Of a stretch of 64,000 bases of DNA, positions 1-13,313 are shown piece by piece (the first letter of the stretch is position 1; the number at the start of each line of letters is the position of its first letter). The translations under genes and the position numbers were made by a program. Origin of the DNA: DALYLB01 sp046154695. Lineage in GTDB: Bacteria > Acidobacteriota > Blastocatellia > RBC074. Location: assembly GCA_046154695.1 (NCBI GenBank), contig JBJXFI010000413.1, positions 9,858 to 73,857 of the forward strand. Direction: 5' to 3'. The notes under the pieces are model-generated. The model was given only the letters and a program-made list of their open reading frames with translations, did not search any database and had not been told where the DNA came from.

Positions 1-73
1 CCACTCTTTCCAAACCCCCGCTAACCTCAATTTCGAGCCAGACCTCCTAAAAAATCCCTTCCGCCGGAGGCTG

Positions 74-89
74 TGGCCAGCCAGTTGCT
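74..89 (+). promoter_or_regulatory. sigma54 (-24/-12) promoter of the NifA-like activator gene
   Basis: The sequence TGGCCAGCCAGTTGCT matches the sigma54 consensus: a GG at -24 and a GC at -12 separated by exactly 10 bases, with TTGCT at the -12 element. It lies about 130 bases upstream of the activator start codon at 218. The 11 bases GCCAGTTGCTT recur in the promoter upstream of glutamine synthetase at 1898. The match is seen directly; use by RNA polymerase is inferred. Confidence 0.8.
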
Positions 90-129
90 TTCCCCCTTCA
101 AATGATTGGCGGGTTCTTTCTTTATTCAT

Positions 130-169
130 ACAAAAATGTTAGCTTTTAAATCAGATCGGACAATTATGT
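130..169 (+). promoter_or_regulatory. Two ACA-N4-TGT palindromic sites in the activator leader
   Basis: ACAAAAATGT (130-139) and ACAATTATGT (160-169, flanked as GAC...GTC) are dyad-symmetric half-site pairs 30 bases apart. The same motif at the same 30-base spacing occurs upstream of glutamine synthetase (1768-1777 and 1798-1807). They sit downstream of the putative sigma54 promoter, so they could be activator sites working from the leader or sites for autorepression. The binding protein is not known; the Fis-type HTH of the adjacent activator is the obvious candidate. Confidence 0.5.
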
Positions 170-217
170 CGAATCTGAAAAATGGGTTCGCCGCGAGGCG
201 GGGAAGCGGGGGAAGAG

Positions 218-1756
<1,539 letters not shown>

Positions 1757-1767
1757 TCCGTAAAAAG

Positions 1768-1807
1768 ACGAAAATGTCGGAAAATCCTCCCAAAGCGACA
1801 AAAATGT
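1768..1807 (+). promoter_or_regulatory. Pair of ACA-N4-TGT-like sites upstream of glutamine synthetase
   Basis: ACGAAAATGT (1768-1777) and ACAAAAATGT (1798-1807) lie 91-130 bases upstream of the sigma54 promoter at 1898, the usual position for an upstream activator sequence. They are 30 bases apart, as are the two sites in the activator leader. A weaker relative, TCAAAAATGT (1914-1923), follows the -12 element. TGTCG (1775-1779) and CGACA (1796-1800) also form a longer dyad. The motif differs from the classical NifA site TGT-N10-ACA. Confidence 0.5.
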
Positions 1808-1897
1808 ATGGGCGGGGGCTTCGGCGGGGCGGGGGCGAAGGAAGCGCGGCGCCATAATCGCGTGGATTGATTGGAGATAGGGGGATGGGGAAGGGTT

Positions 1898-1913
1898 TGG
1901 CAAGCCAGTTGCT
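1898..1913 (+). promoter_or_regulatory. sigma54 (-24/-12) promoter of type III glutamine synthetase
   Basis: TGGCAAGCCAGTTGCT has GG and GC separated by 10 bases and a TTGCT -12 element, a full match to the sigma54 consensus. Transcription would begin near 1925 and leave a leader of about 75 bases before ATG 2000. It shares GCCAGTTGCTT with the promoter at 74, so both are probably fired under the same conditions. Confidence 0.85.
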
Positions 1914-1999
1914 TCAAAAATGTACGGATCGGACTGTGAGCCGGTTCTCTGCCATATTAAATACGCGGTACAAATTCAATACACGGGAGAGATGAGACT

Positions 2000-4189
<2,190 letters not shown>

Positions 4190-4196
4190 CTGGATC

Positions 4197-4256
4197 TTGA
4201 CGGTTCTGGCGCCGGAGACGGGGCATGTGCCCGGTCTCCGGTATTTTCCCGTCAAG
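4197..4256 (+). terminator. Nested hairpin after glutamine synthetase
   Basis: An outer 8-bp arm pair (cttgacgg 4197-4204, ccgtcaag 4249-4256) encloses an inner pair (ccggagac 4212-4219, gtctccgg 4234-4241), with a further GGGCATGTGCCC-like core in the loop. A short TATTTTC follows the inner stem. It starts seven bases after the glutamine synthetase stop codon, so a transcription-ending or mRNA-protecting role is likely. Confidence 0.6.
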
Positions 4257-4334
4257 GCCGACGCAAGCGGGGGGGCGCGTCCGGGGGGCTTTCCCGGCGC
4301 GCGCCGCTTACGCTTCAGCATTGCCGGGGAACCC

Positions 4335-4562
4335 ATGAAAACATACAAAATCAACAGCGAGATCTATGGCGAATTGATGAACACATTGATGAATGAGCGT
4401 TCACGATTCGATTCGGAAGAGGAGTTTCAACGATTCGCCGTCGACGAGGTGCGGCGGTTCATCAGCGAATTGCGTTCGATCAACATCGAGCTGGCGATGC
4501 GCCCCAATTACAGCGGGCGGCCCATCTCCCGGCCCGGCGGGACGCAAAAACCGGCCAGGTAG
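4335..4562 (+). CDS. Small hypothetical protein
   Basis: A 75-residue protein that begins MKTYKINSEIYGEL and is mostly predicted helix up to about residue 55, then a basic proline- and glycine-rich tail. I do not recognise the family; the charged amphipathic helices would allow a small regulatory or DNA-binding role, but no diagnostic motif is present. The gene lies 145 bases after glutamine synthetase and ends at a strong intrinsic terminator (4595-4630). It may be transcribed by read-through from the sigma54 promoter or separately. GGGGAACCC precedes the ATG. The codon pattern is clean over the whole length. Confidence 0.6.
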   Translation: MKTYKINSEIYGELMNTLMNERSRFDSEEEFQRFAVDEVRRFISELRSINIELAMRPNYSGRPISRPGGTQKPAR

Positions 4563-4594
4563 AATTTGCTCTCCTGCTATGACGAACATTCGCG

Positions 4595-4630
4595 GGGCGG
4601 GGGCTTCGGCCCCCGCCCTCTCTTTATTTG
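4595..4630 (+). terminator. Intrinsic terminator with UUCG tetraloop
   Basis: A perfect 10-bp GC stem, GGGCGGGGGC (4595-4604) and GCCCCCGCCC (4609-4618), is closed by a TTCG loop and followed by TCTCTTTATTT. This is the clearest Rho-independent terminator in the window. It ends the small gene at 4335 and so probably the glutamine synthetase unit. Confidence 0.92.
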
Positions 4631-4699
4631 GGGGGAGTCATTGTTTCGCCTTCCGGCTGAAGGCCATTGGCATTCAGCTGGAGGAAAAATGTAGGATAA

Positions 4700-4777
4700 C
4701 GGAACAGCCGGAAATAACGGAACAAACGAAACAAGACCGGGAAGAGTCCGTTTGTTCCGTTATTTCCGGCTGTTTCG
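4700..4777. repeat. Long inverted repeat, GGAACA/CGGAAATAACGGAAC family
   Basis: Two 29-base arms (4700-4728 and 4749-4777) pair with a single G.U-type mismatch (4702 with 4775) around a 20-base loop. The arms are built from repeats of CGGAACA/CGGAAATA. A close relative at 38536-38599 shares the loop and the right flank GTGCTCTCTTCTTT but has lost about 17 bases of the right arm. A more distant relative is at 21167-21211. The rest of the 354-base gap 4563-4916 holds the terminator at 4595 and a small CCTTC/GAAGG hairpin near 4650; I see no gene in it. Confidence 0.85.
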
Positions 4778-4916
4778 TGCTCTCTTCTTTTATTCTTTCC
4801 CGGCGAAATAATTGCAACCGAAGGCGGGGAGGGATCGTTTTCCGATGTCTGTGGGCCGCGGCGGTATCCGCGGAAAAGAAGAAAGACAACGCGGGCCAGG
4901 GATCGGAAGCAATGCC

Positions 4917-6140
4917 ATGAGATTTTTCGAGGGAGTCAGAATCGCGCTCAGCAGTTTGCGGGCGAACAAGCTGCGGTCCGTCTTGACACTGCTGGGGGTG
5001 ATCTTCGGCGTGATGACGGTGGTGGCGGTGGCGTCGGTGATCCAGGGGTTTTTCGGCTATGTGGATCGAACGGTGACGGCGGATCTGGGATCGAACACGG
5101 TGGTGGTGGACAAGTACGGGATCATCGCGAGTTTCGAGGACTACATTAACGCGAGCCGGCGCAACAAGGATCTGACGATCGGGGACGCCGCCTATTTGCG
5201 GGAACGGCTGACGCTGGCCCGGGAAGTGGGCGTGCAGGGGTTTTCGAGCGCGGAGGTGCGGTCGCCGTCCGAGAAGATGACCAACGTCAACATCAAGGGC
5301 AACACGGCCAACATGGTCAATATCGACGCGACGCAGCCCGAGCTGGGCCGGTATATCAGCGAGCTGGATGACACCAACCGGCGGACGACGGCGTTGATCG
5401 GGGTGGAGATTGCCGACAAGCTGTTCGGGAGCCGGGATGTCGTCGGGCGGGAGATCAAGATCAACGGGATGCCGTTCGAGGTGATCGGGGTGGCGAAGGA
5501 GCAGGGATCGTTTTTCGGGCAGTCGCGGGACGATTTCGTGATCATCCCGCTTTCGACCCATCAGAAGATGTGGGGCTCGCGGCAGAGCCTGACCTTTTCA
5601 TTGAAGGCGCGGGATGGAGTGGACCTGAAGACGTTCGAGGATCAGATCCGCATGCTGATGCGGGCGCGCCACCGGCTGGGCTACAGCGAAAAGGACACCT
5701 TCGGGTTGGTGACGGCGGATGCGATCAACAATTTCGTGCAGGCGCTTTTCGGGATCATTGCCGCCGTGGCGCTGGGGGTGGTCTCGATCTCGCTGGTGGT
5801 GGGGGGAATCGTGATCATGAACATCATGCTGGTGACGGTGACCGAGCGGACGCGGGAGATCGGGATTCGAAAGAGTCTGGGGGCGCGCCGCCGGGACATT
5901 CTGATCCAGTTTCTGGTCGAATCGACGACGCTTTCGCTGGTGGGTGGCCTGATCGGGCTGGGGGTGGCGTACGCGATTTCGAAGCTGCTGGTGGCGCTGA
6001 CGCCGATTCCGGCGGAGCTGCCGGTCTGGTCCGCCGTGCTGGCGATCGGGGTATCGAGCGGCGTCGGCCTGGTTTTCGGCATCTATCCGGCCTGGAAGGC
6101 GGCGAAGCTGGATCCCATCGTCGCGCTCAGATCGGAGTAG
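4917..6140 (+). CDS. MacB-type ABC transporter permease (first of pair)
   Basis: Inner-membrane permease of 407 residues of the MacB/FtsX superfamily. One N-terminal membrane segment (about 20-42) is followed by a large periplasmic core domain (to about 270), and three membrane segments lie at the C-terminus. The conserved cytoplasmic coupling sequence TERTREIGIRKSLGA is present between the second and third segments. ATG 4917 is chosen because homology starts there; longer in-frame starts run through non-family sequence. The second permease follows after 7 bases, so the two likely form a heterodimer. These permeases act as mechanotransmission machines with a separate ATPase (MacB/LolD-like), which is not encoded nearby. 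Confidence 0.88.
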   Translation: MRFFEGVRIALSSLRANKLRSVLTLLGVIFGVMTVVAVASVIQGFFGYVDRTVTADLGSNTVVVDKYGIIASFEDYINASRRNKDLTIGDAAYLRERLTLAREVGVQGFSSAEVRSPSEKMTNVNIKGNTANMVNIDATQPELGRYISELDDTNRRTTALIGVEIADKLFGSRDVVGREIKINGMPFEVIGVAKEQGSFFGQSRDDFVIIPLSTHQKMWGSRQSLTFSLKARDGVDLKTFEDQIRMLMRARHRLGYSEKDTFGLVTADAINNFVQALFGIIAAVALGVVSISLVVGGIVIMNIMLVTVTERTREIGIRKSLGARRRDILIQFLVESTTLSLVGGLIGLGVAYAISKLLVALTPIPAELPVWSAVLAIGVSSGVGLVFGIYPAWKAAKLDPIVALRSE

Positions 6141-6147
6141 GAACAAT

Positions 6148-7392
<1,245 letters not shown>

Positions 7393-7556
7393 GCCGCCGC
7401 GCCGCCGAATCGTCCCTTTTACCGTGACCCGCCGCCTGGCCGCGCCGCGCCTCCTTTCGCGACGATGCTCTCTCCGGCTTGATCGTGAACTTTGCATGCA
7501 CGTAGAATTCGCGTTGTCGCGTCTCATTCCATGATTGGCCCGCATCGAGAGTTCCT

Positions 7557-8831
7557 ATGTCGAAAAGAATCCTTTGTCTGTCGGTAACAATATTGGCCCT
7601 GGCATCGTTGTGCGCGGGGGACGCGGAGGCGCAGGCGCGGAAGCCCTCGCAGGCCCTGCGCCAGGTGAATGAGGAAGAGGAGAGGTTGCTGAAGAGCTTC
7701 GACAGGGATCTGGGGCGGGGAAAGGCGCAGCCGTATGAGTGGGATGAGCGCACCGAGAGCCTGAAGCGTTTTGCGGCGCGGCAGGCGCAGGGGTACAACG
7801 CCGCCGACTGGAAGGGCGACGAGCTGCTGGCGCTGGCGACGTTGTATCAGACGGCGGAGATGTTCGCGCCCGCGGCCGAGGCCTATCGCGCCTTCCTGAA
7901 GGAAGGGCCGAAGCGCGAGGCGTCGGATGCGGCGACCAGCAGCCTGATTCGCGCGCTGATCGAGACGGAGCGGGCGGAGGAGGCGGAGAAGCTGTTCGAG
8001 GACTGGCCCTACACGCCGCGGCAGGATCCGGCCGTGCTGCTCGCGCGCGTCGCGCTGCGTCAGGATCTGGCCGCGCTTCTGCGCGATCGCGGGAAATTCG
8101 ACCGGGCGGCCTATCAGGCGCGGGAAGGATACAATGAGGCCGATTCCGTCAATTTTTCGCGGGGAGCCATCGCGCAGCTCCGGGACGTCACGCAGCGCGC
8201 GCAGATGGCGCTGGCCGCGCTGGCGATCGCCTCTTTCGAGCGCGCCGGGAAGAAGGCCGAGGCGGAGAGCCTGAGCAAGCTGGTCGAAAGGTACGATTTC
8301 GCGCGGCAGCCTGCGCTCAAGTCGCTCTATGAGGGAGAGCTACGGATCGCGCGATTGATCGGGCGGCCCGCGCCGGAATTGATTGTTTCGCGCTGGCTCG
8401 ATTCGGCCGGAATGCGGGTGGGCGATATGCGGGGGCAGGTCGTTCTGCTCGATTTCTGGGCGATGTGGTGCAGCCCGTGCATCGCCGCCTACCCACATTT
8501 GCGCGGCCTGCAGGCGAAATACGAGGGAAAGGGATTTCAGGTCATCGGCGTCACTCGCTATTTCGGCCGGTCCGACACGGAGGAGAGCCTCGCGCGGGAG
8601 CAGGAGCTGAAGAGCCTGCAGGCCTACAAGGTCAGGCACAAGCTGACCTGGCCGGTCGCGGTCGGCAAGATGGACGACCCGTCGAACGATGAGGCCTTTG
8701 GAGTGGCCTCGCTCCCGACGATCATTCTGATCGATCGCCAGGGCCGCGTGAGGCATTTCAAACGCGGGGTGGGGGAGTATCCGAAACTCGAAATGCAGAT
8801 CGAGCGGCTCATCGGGGAAAGGAATGAATGA
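7557..8831 (+). CDS. Secreted protein with C-terminal thioredoxin-like (TlpA) domain
   Basis: A 424-residue exported protein. An N-terminal signal peptide (about residues 1-25, ending near AEAQA) is followed by a helical TPR-like region (about 60-260) and a TlpA/AhpC-type thioredoxin fold (about 270-420). The redox site WCSPC has its cysteines at residues 305 and 308, and the cis-proline region reads ASLPTIILID. It is probably a periplasmic thiol-disulfide oxidoreductase; the helical domain may bind the client protein. The gene stands 164 bases after the permeases with no clear terminator between. No cytochrome c maturation genes are near, so the client is unknown. Confidence 0.85.
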   Translation: MSKRILCLSVTILALASLCAGDAEAQARKPSQALRQVNEEEERLLKSFDRDLGRGKAQPYEWDERTESLKRFAARQAQGYNAADWKGDELLALATLYQTAEMFAPAAEAYRAFLKEGPKREASDAATSSLIRALIETERAEEAEKLFEDWPYTPRQDPAVLLARVALRQDLAALLRDRGKFDRAAYQAREGYNEADSVNFSRGAIAQLRDVTQRAQMALAALAIASFERAGKKAEAESLSKLVERYDFARQPALKSLYEGELRIARLIGRPAPELIVSRWLDSAGMRVGDMRGQVVLLDFWAMWCSPCIAAYPHLRGLQAKYEGKGFQVIGVTRYFGRSDTEESLAREQELKSLQAYKVRHKLTWPVAVGKMDDPSNDEAFGVASLPTIILIDRQGRVRHFKRGVGEYPKLEMQIERLIGERNE

Positions 8832-8918
8832 AGAGCGCCGCGGACCTGCCATCAAGGATGAATCGAACGCCGAGGACGCGCGGATCAGGTGGATTTACGC
8901 GGATGATCGGAAAGTAGC

Positions 8919-9434
8919 ATGACGATGTTGTGTCAGTTCTGCGGAGCGCGGCTCCAGCAGCTCGCCCGGTATTGCAAAAACTGCGGCGCCCGTGTGGGCC
9001 GGGAGAAGGATGATCCCGCGCCGGTGTCTGGGCGCGATGTCGTTCCGGCGCAGGACGATGGCGATATCCCCTGGCGGCCGGACGAGACCGCCCTCATCCT
9101 GCCCATCGAGCGAGAGTTCCCCCGGGAGTCCCCCTGGGGAGCCGGCGACGGCGGCGACTCCGCCGAGATCGTTCCGATCGACCCATGGAACGCGCCTTCC
9201 GCCCGCCGGGAGAATCCGCCATCGTGGGTTGAGATTCTGGAAGAGGAGACGATCCCGCCGCCCCAATCCGAGGACGCATGGGATCCCCGCCCGGAAATCC
9301 AGGAATATTTCGCCCCCGCCCCGGCGCGGCGCGAACCTCCCCGGGAGAGGCGGTCAGCCATGCCCCTCCTCGTCCTGCTGGTCGCGGTGCTCCTGCTCTT
9401 CGTCTTCGCCTATCTCGTCTGGCAGGGCGCCTGA
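8919..9434 (+). CDS. Zinc-ribbon protein with C-terminal membrane anchor
   Basis: A 171-residue protein. The N-terminus carries a zinc ribbon with CxxC pairs at C5/C8 and C19/C22. An acidic, proline-rich linker of low complexity follows (about 30-145), and a single hydrophobic segment lies at 149-168. This layout predicts a tail-anchored inner-membrane protein with the zinc ribbon in the cytoplasm. Such zinc-ribbon/TM proteins often sit beside Ser/Thr kinases, as here (kinase gene 102 bases downstream). Function unknown; the linker could be a kinase target, but that is speculation. Confidence 0.75.
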   Translation: MTMLCQFCGARLQQLARYCKNCGARVGREKDDPAPVSGRDVVPAQDDGDIPWRPDETALILPIEREFPRESPWGAGDGGDSAEIVPIDPWNAPSARRENPPSWVEILEEETIPPPQSEDAWDPRPEIQEYFAPAPARREPPRERRSAMPLLVLLVAVLLLFVFAYLVWQGA

Positions 9435-9536
9435 AATTCGGCCGGCTCTGTAATTCAACATACTGGAAAAACATGGCTTCGTGCCGCAGAATGGGGCTTT
9501 CCACAATGGCGGTTCCTCTCTGACAATTTCGAAATT

Positions 9537-11975
9537 ATGATCGGCGAAACGATTTCACATTATCGCATCCTCGAACGACTGGGTGTGGGCGGCATGGGCG
9601 AGGTCTTCAAGGCCGAGGACACGCGCCTGCAGCGCCAGGTCGCGTTGAAGCTCATGATGGGCGACGAGCGGCAGTTCGACCAGATGCGGGGGCGGTTCCT
9701 CCGCGAGGCCCGGGCCGCGAGCGCGATCAGCCATCCCAACATCGCGACCATCTACGAGATCGATGAGGTGGAGCGCGAGGGGCGTCGATACAGTTTCATC
9801 GTGATGGAGTATGTCGAGGGGCGCATCCTGAAGGAGATTCTCGGCGCCGTCTCGCTGATGGAGGCGCTGGAGATCATCGATCAGATGGTGGACGGGCTGG
9901 CGGCGGCGCATGAGCGGGGGATCGTTCACCGGGACATCAAGCCGTCGAACGTGATGGTCACGCCGGCGCAGCTGGTCAAGATTCTCGATTTCGGCGTCGC
10001 GAAATACGCGCCTCCGGTGTTGGAGGACGACGTCACGGCGAGCCTTCTTGCGACGGATGTCATGCATACCATGCCGGGGACGGTGGTTGGAACCTACACG
10101 TATATGTCGCCGGAACAGGCGCGGGGGCTGGATGTCGATCACCGGAGCGATATCTTTTCGCTGGGCGTTCTCGCGTATGAGCTGATCACGGGGCGGCAGC
10201 CGTTCGAGGGAAAAAACGTGCTGGCCATTGTGGATTCGATTCTTCACAGCGCGCCGCTCCCGCTCGGACGGTACAACGCGCACGTGAACGGCGACCTGGA
10301 GCGGTTCATCTTTCGTATGCTGGAGAAGAGCCGGGATCTGCGGTATCAGAGCCTGCGCGACGCGTCGGTCGATCTGGAGCAGGTGCGCGTGGGCGTGACC
10401 CGCCCGCTTCCGGCGGTGAGTTACGAGACCAACATTGGATATGCCACGCAGTTGCTCCCCGGGGCGGCGCGCGATTCGGGGACGTTCACGCTGCGGAAAC
10501 GCTCCGGCAAGAGCGTGGCCGTGCTCAGCTTCACGAATGTGACCCGCCGGTCCGAAGACGACTGGCTGGGTGTGGGGATCGCCGAGACGGTCACCTCCGA
10601 TTTGAAGAACATCGAGGGGATCACGGTCATCGGCCGCGAGCGGATCTACGAGGCGCTGCGCCATTGGAACGAGGACCTGCGGGCCGATTTCGACGAGAAG
10701 ATGGCGACCCGGATCGGGCAGGAGATCGGCGCGCGCTGGATCATCGGCGGGGCCTATCAGCGCCTCGGCGACCTGCTGCGCATCACCGCGCGGCTGGTGG
10801 AGGTCGAGACGGGCGAGATCGCCAAGACCGTCAAGATCGACGGGATGATCAGCGAGGTCTTCGCCCTGCAGGACAAGATCGTGTATGAGCTTTCCCGCAA
10901 TCTCGATCTGAGCATCCGCAGCGGCGAGCGGGAGGCGATCGAACAGCCCGAGACGAATGTGATCGATGCCTATGAGGCCTATGTCAAGGGGCAGGAGCTC
11001 GCCTTTGCCGGGACGCCAGAAAGCATCGATCAGGCGATTGAACTCGCCCGGAAGGCGATCGCGCTCGATCCGGCCTATGCGCATGCCTACGCGGTGCTGG
11101 CCTATGCCATGACCATCAAGGGGCAGTTCACGTCCGACCGGGAGCTGATCGCGCAGGCGGTCGAGCATGCCCAGAAGGCCATCGAATTGCGGCCGAATCT
11201 GGCCGACAGCTACGGCATTCTCGGCATCGCCTTCACGGCGCTGGATCGCGAGGATGACGCCATCGGCGCGATCAACCGCGCGCTCGCCTTCGCGCCGAAT
11301 GACAGCCTGGTCCGCGCCAGCCTGGGCCGCGCCTATTTCGTCGGCAAGGGGAAGTTCAAGGAGGCCGCGGCGGAATACGATCAGGCGATGGAGAACCCGG
11401 GGGAGAATAACTGGATCGCCTCCGCGCTGGCCCATGTGCTGCTCTATACCGGCGATTACCGTCGCGCGGAGGAACTGGCGCGGGTCTCCATCCAATCCCA
11501 GGAGCAGTATGCCCTCAATCACGAGGGCATACAGGTGATCGGCTCCTATATGCGGCTGGGGCAGGCGCTTTATCTTCAGCGGCGGTATGACGAGGCGATC
11601 GCGGAGTTCAAGCGGGAGTTCGAATTTTTACAGACCAGCGGGCACGCGATGCGGGATCGCGTCCTGATCGAGATTCATCAGAAGCTCGCCTGCGCCTACA
11701 TGCGGCTCGGAAAAATGGACGAGGCCCGCGACGAATACGAACAGGCCCTGGCCGGTTTCGACGCGCGTCTGCAACAGGGGGCGGATGACCCTTTCACCAG
11801 ATATTACATGGCCTGCGCGTCGGCGGTGATGGGCGAAACGGACGCGGCATTCGATCATCTGCGCATCGCCATCGAGAGGCGCCGCAACTTCAACGCGGCC
11901 CGCGCCCGGGTCGAGTTCGATCTGGAGGGCCTGCGCGAGGACGCGCGGTTCCAGGAACTGATTGATCGACGGTAG
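9537..11975 (+). CDS. Ser/Thr protein kinase with TolB-like domain and TPR array
   Basis: An 812-residue Hanks-type kinase. Kinase domain about 8-275: glycine-rich loop LGVGGMGEV, ATP lysine K38, HRDIKPSN with catalytic D133, DFG at 151-153 and SPEQ activation-segment end. A basic stretch near 320 leads into a TolB/FlgO-like domain (about 324-460, VAVLSFTNV...), and TPR-type helical repeats fill about 475-800. All key catalytic residues are intact. Unlike many kinases of this layout I find no membrane segment between kinase and TolB domains, so it looks soluble. It is probably a signalling scaffold whose TPRs bind partners. The neighbouring zinc-ribbon protein may be a partner; ligand and targets are unknown. 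Confidence 0.9.
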   Translation: MIGETISHYRILERLGVGGMGEVFKAEDTRLQRQVALKLMMGDERQFDQMRGRFLREARAASAISHPNIATIYEIDEVEREGRRYSFIVMEYVEGRILKEILGAVSLMEALEIIDQMVDGLAAAHERGIVHRDIKPSNVMVTPAQLVKILDFGVAKYAPPVLEDDVTASLLATDVMHTMPGTVVGTYTYMSPEQARGLDVDHRSDIFSLGVLAYELITGRQPFEGKNVLAIVDSILHSAPLPLGRYNAHVNGDLERFIFRMLEKSRDLRYQSLRDASVDLEQVRVGVTRPLPAVSYETNIGYATQLLPGAARDSGTFTLRKRSGKSVAVLSFTNVTRRSEDDWLGVGIAETVTSDLKNIEGITVIGRERIYEALRHWNEDLRADFDEKMATRIGQEIGARWIIGGAYQRLGDLLRITARLVEVETGEIAKTVKIDGMISEVFALQDKIVYELSRNLDLSIRSGEREAIEQPETNVIDAYEAYVKGQELAFAGTPESIDQAIELARKAIALDPAYAHAYAVLAYAMTIKGQFTSDRELIAQAVEHAQKAIELRPNLADSYGILGIAFTALDREDDAIGAINRALAFAPNDSLVRASLGRAYFVGKGKFKEAAAEYDQAMENPGENNWIASALAHVLLYTGDYRRAEELARVSIQSQEQYALNHEGIQVIGSYMRLGQALYLQRRYDEAIAEFKREFEFLQTSGHAMRDRVLIEIHQKLACAYMRLGKMDEARDEYEQALAGFDARLQQGADDPFTRYYMACASAVMGETDAAFDHLRIAIERRRNFNAARARVEFDLEGLREDARFQELIDRR

Positions 11976-11982
11976 TTGAATA

Positions 11983-12061
11983 AAATCGTTTGGGGTTCCG
12001 CCTTCAGGGGGCCGGCCGTTCGCAAAGCCCGGCGGCCTGAAGGCGGAACTCCAAACGATTT
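11983..12061. repeat. Inverted repeat, TTCCGCCTTCAGGCGGAA family (copy 1)
   Basis: Arms 11983-12008 and 12036-12061 (26 bases) pair with one G.U-type mismatch (11994 with 12050). It starts ten bases after the kinase stop codon. The core GGAGTTCCGCCTTCAGGCGG recurs at 19874, 32385, 44641 and 47525, with a half copy at 38627. Here it is joined directly to the composite AGCTTGTGCC element at 12062-12266, and the same junction words (ACTCCAAAC, ATTTCCGAG) recur at 63632. Confidence 0.9.
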
Positions 12062-12266
12062 CCGAGGAGCTTTCATGTCGCGTGGCGACGCCCGGAAACA
12101 ATGAAATGCATGGTGGCACAAGCTGTCCAGCTTGTGCCTGGTGTAAGGTGCGCGTGAAGAGTCCGGCGGGGCGGGCGCCTGAAGGGGTCTCGTTCGAGGC
12201 CCGGACTTTTTCTGGTAGTGTCTGCCAGACACTCTCGGATGCGGCACAAGCTGGACAGCTTGTGCC
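12062..12266. repeat. Composite dispersed element bounded by GGCACAAGCTG palindromes
   Basis: The 24-base near-palindrome GGCACAAGCTG/CAGCTTGTGCC occurs at 12115-12138 and, as its reverse complement, at 12243-12266. The 103-base interior includes GGGGTCTCGTTCGAGGCCCGG. The preceding words TCATGTCGCGTG and CGACGCCCGGA, the palindromes and the interior recur at 63658-64000, so this is one mobile or amplified element, not chance. Together with the hairpin at 11983 it fills the 312-base gap between the kinase and the PLP enzyme; no gene is seen in the gap. The short open frames across it are repeat artefacts. Confidence 0.85.
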
Positions 12267-12287
12267 ACTTTTTCCGAGGAGCGGTTC

Positions 12288-13313
12288 ATGGATGCCCTTT
12301 CCCGATTCGAATCCATTCCGCGATTGAATTTCGGCCATTACCCGACGCCGATCGAAGAGCTGCCGCGGCTGCGGGAGGCGCTGGGGGCGGGCGCGCCGCG
12401 CATCTTCATCAAGCGGGACGATTACACGGGGCCGGGGTTCGGGGGGAACAAGGTTCGCAAGCTGGAATACGTTCTGGCGGGGGCGCGGGCCGAGGGCGCG
12501 GATGTCGCCGTCTCGTGCGGCGGAGAGAAATCGAATCACGCGCGGGTGACGGCCGCGTTGTGCGCGCGGCTCGGGCTGCGCTGCGTGCTGGTGCTGAATC
12601 CGGCCGCTGTGACGTATGACGGGCTGACGCCGGCGAGCCTGGCGGCGGACCACTGGTTTGGGGCGGAGATCGTCCGCGCGGCGAATCGCGAGGAGCGGAT
12701 CGCGATGCTCGATGCGACGGGGGAGCGGCTTCGCGCGGAGGGGCGCAAGGTCGCGGTGATTCCGCTCGGCGGCTCGGTTCCCCTGGGCGCGATGGGCTTC
12801 GTTCGCGGCGTGCGGGAGACGCTGGCGCAGCTCGATGCGATGAACGTGCGGATTCGCTGGGTGTTTCATTCGAGCTCTTCCGGCGGGACGCAGGCCGGCA
12901 TCATTTCAGGCGCGCGGCTCTTCGGCTGGGATGGGGTGCGGGTGCTCGGCGTCAGCCCGGACGATCCGGCCGAATCGATTGGCGCAGAGGTCGGGCGCAT
13001 CATTCGCGGCGTGGGCGAGATGCTCGGCGCGGAGCTCGACGAGCGCGCCGTCGTGCTGGACGATTATGCGGGCGACGGCTACGGCATCCCTTCGCCGCGG
13101 GGAGAGGAGGCGCTGGCCCTGCTCGCCCGCACCGAAGGCATTCTGCTCGATCCGGTCTATACCGCAAAGGCCATGGCCGCGCCGCTCGACTGGATCCGCG
13201 CCGGGAACATCGCTCCCGAAGAGAATGTCCTCTTCTGGCATACCGGGGGACAACTGGCGCTGTTTTACGTGCCGGATCATCCCGCGCCCGCGCGAACCCG
13301 GGAGAAGAAATAA
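12288..13313 (+). CDS. PLP-dependent D-cysteine desulfhydrase / ACC deaminase family enzyme
   Basis: A 341-residue cytoplasmic enzyme of the fold-type II PLP family that includes DcyD and 1-aminocyclopropane-1-carboxylate deaminase. The N-terminus FIKRDDYTGPGFGGNKVRKLEY is the family signature, with K55 the expected Schiff-base lysine. The SSSGGT and related glycine loops would hold the phosphate. D-cysteine desulfhydrase (D-cysteine to pyruvate, sulfide and ammonia) is more likely than plant-hormone deaminase, but the substrate-deciding residues cannot be settled by eye. A GAGGAG ribosome site precedes ATG 12288. The next gene starts on the last base of its stop codon, so the two are translationally coupled. 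Confidence 0.85.
   Translation: MDALSRFESIPRLNFGHYPTPIEELPRLREALGAGAPRIFIKRDDYTGPGFGGNKVRKLEYVLAGARAEGADVAVSCGGEKSNHARVTAALCARLGLRCVLVLNPAAVTYDGLTPASLAADHWFGAEIVRAANREERIAMLDATGERLRAEGRKVAVIPLGGSVPLGAMGFVRGVRETLAQLDAMNVRIRWVFHSSSSGGTQAGIISGARLFGWDGVRVLGVSPDDPAESIGAEVGRIIRGVGEMLGAELDERAVVLDDYAGDGYGIPSPRGEEALALLARTEGILLDPVYTAKAMAAPLDWIRAGNIAPEENVLFWHTGGQLALFYVPDHPAPARTREKK

Noticed and set aside
9555..11522. Long open frame antisense to the kinase (655 codons)
   Set aside because: Shadow frame opposite a fully conserved kinase/TPR gene; no start context or motif of its own.
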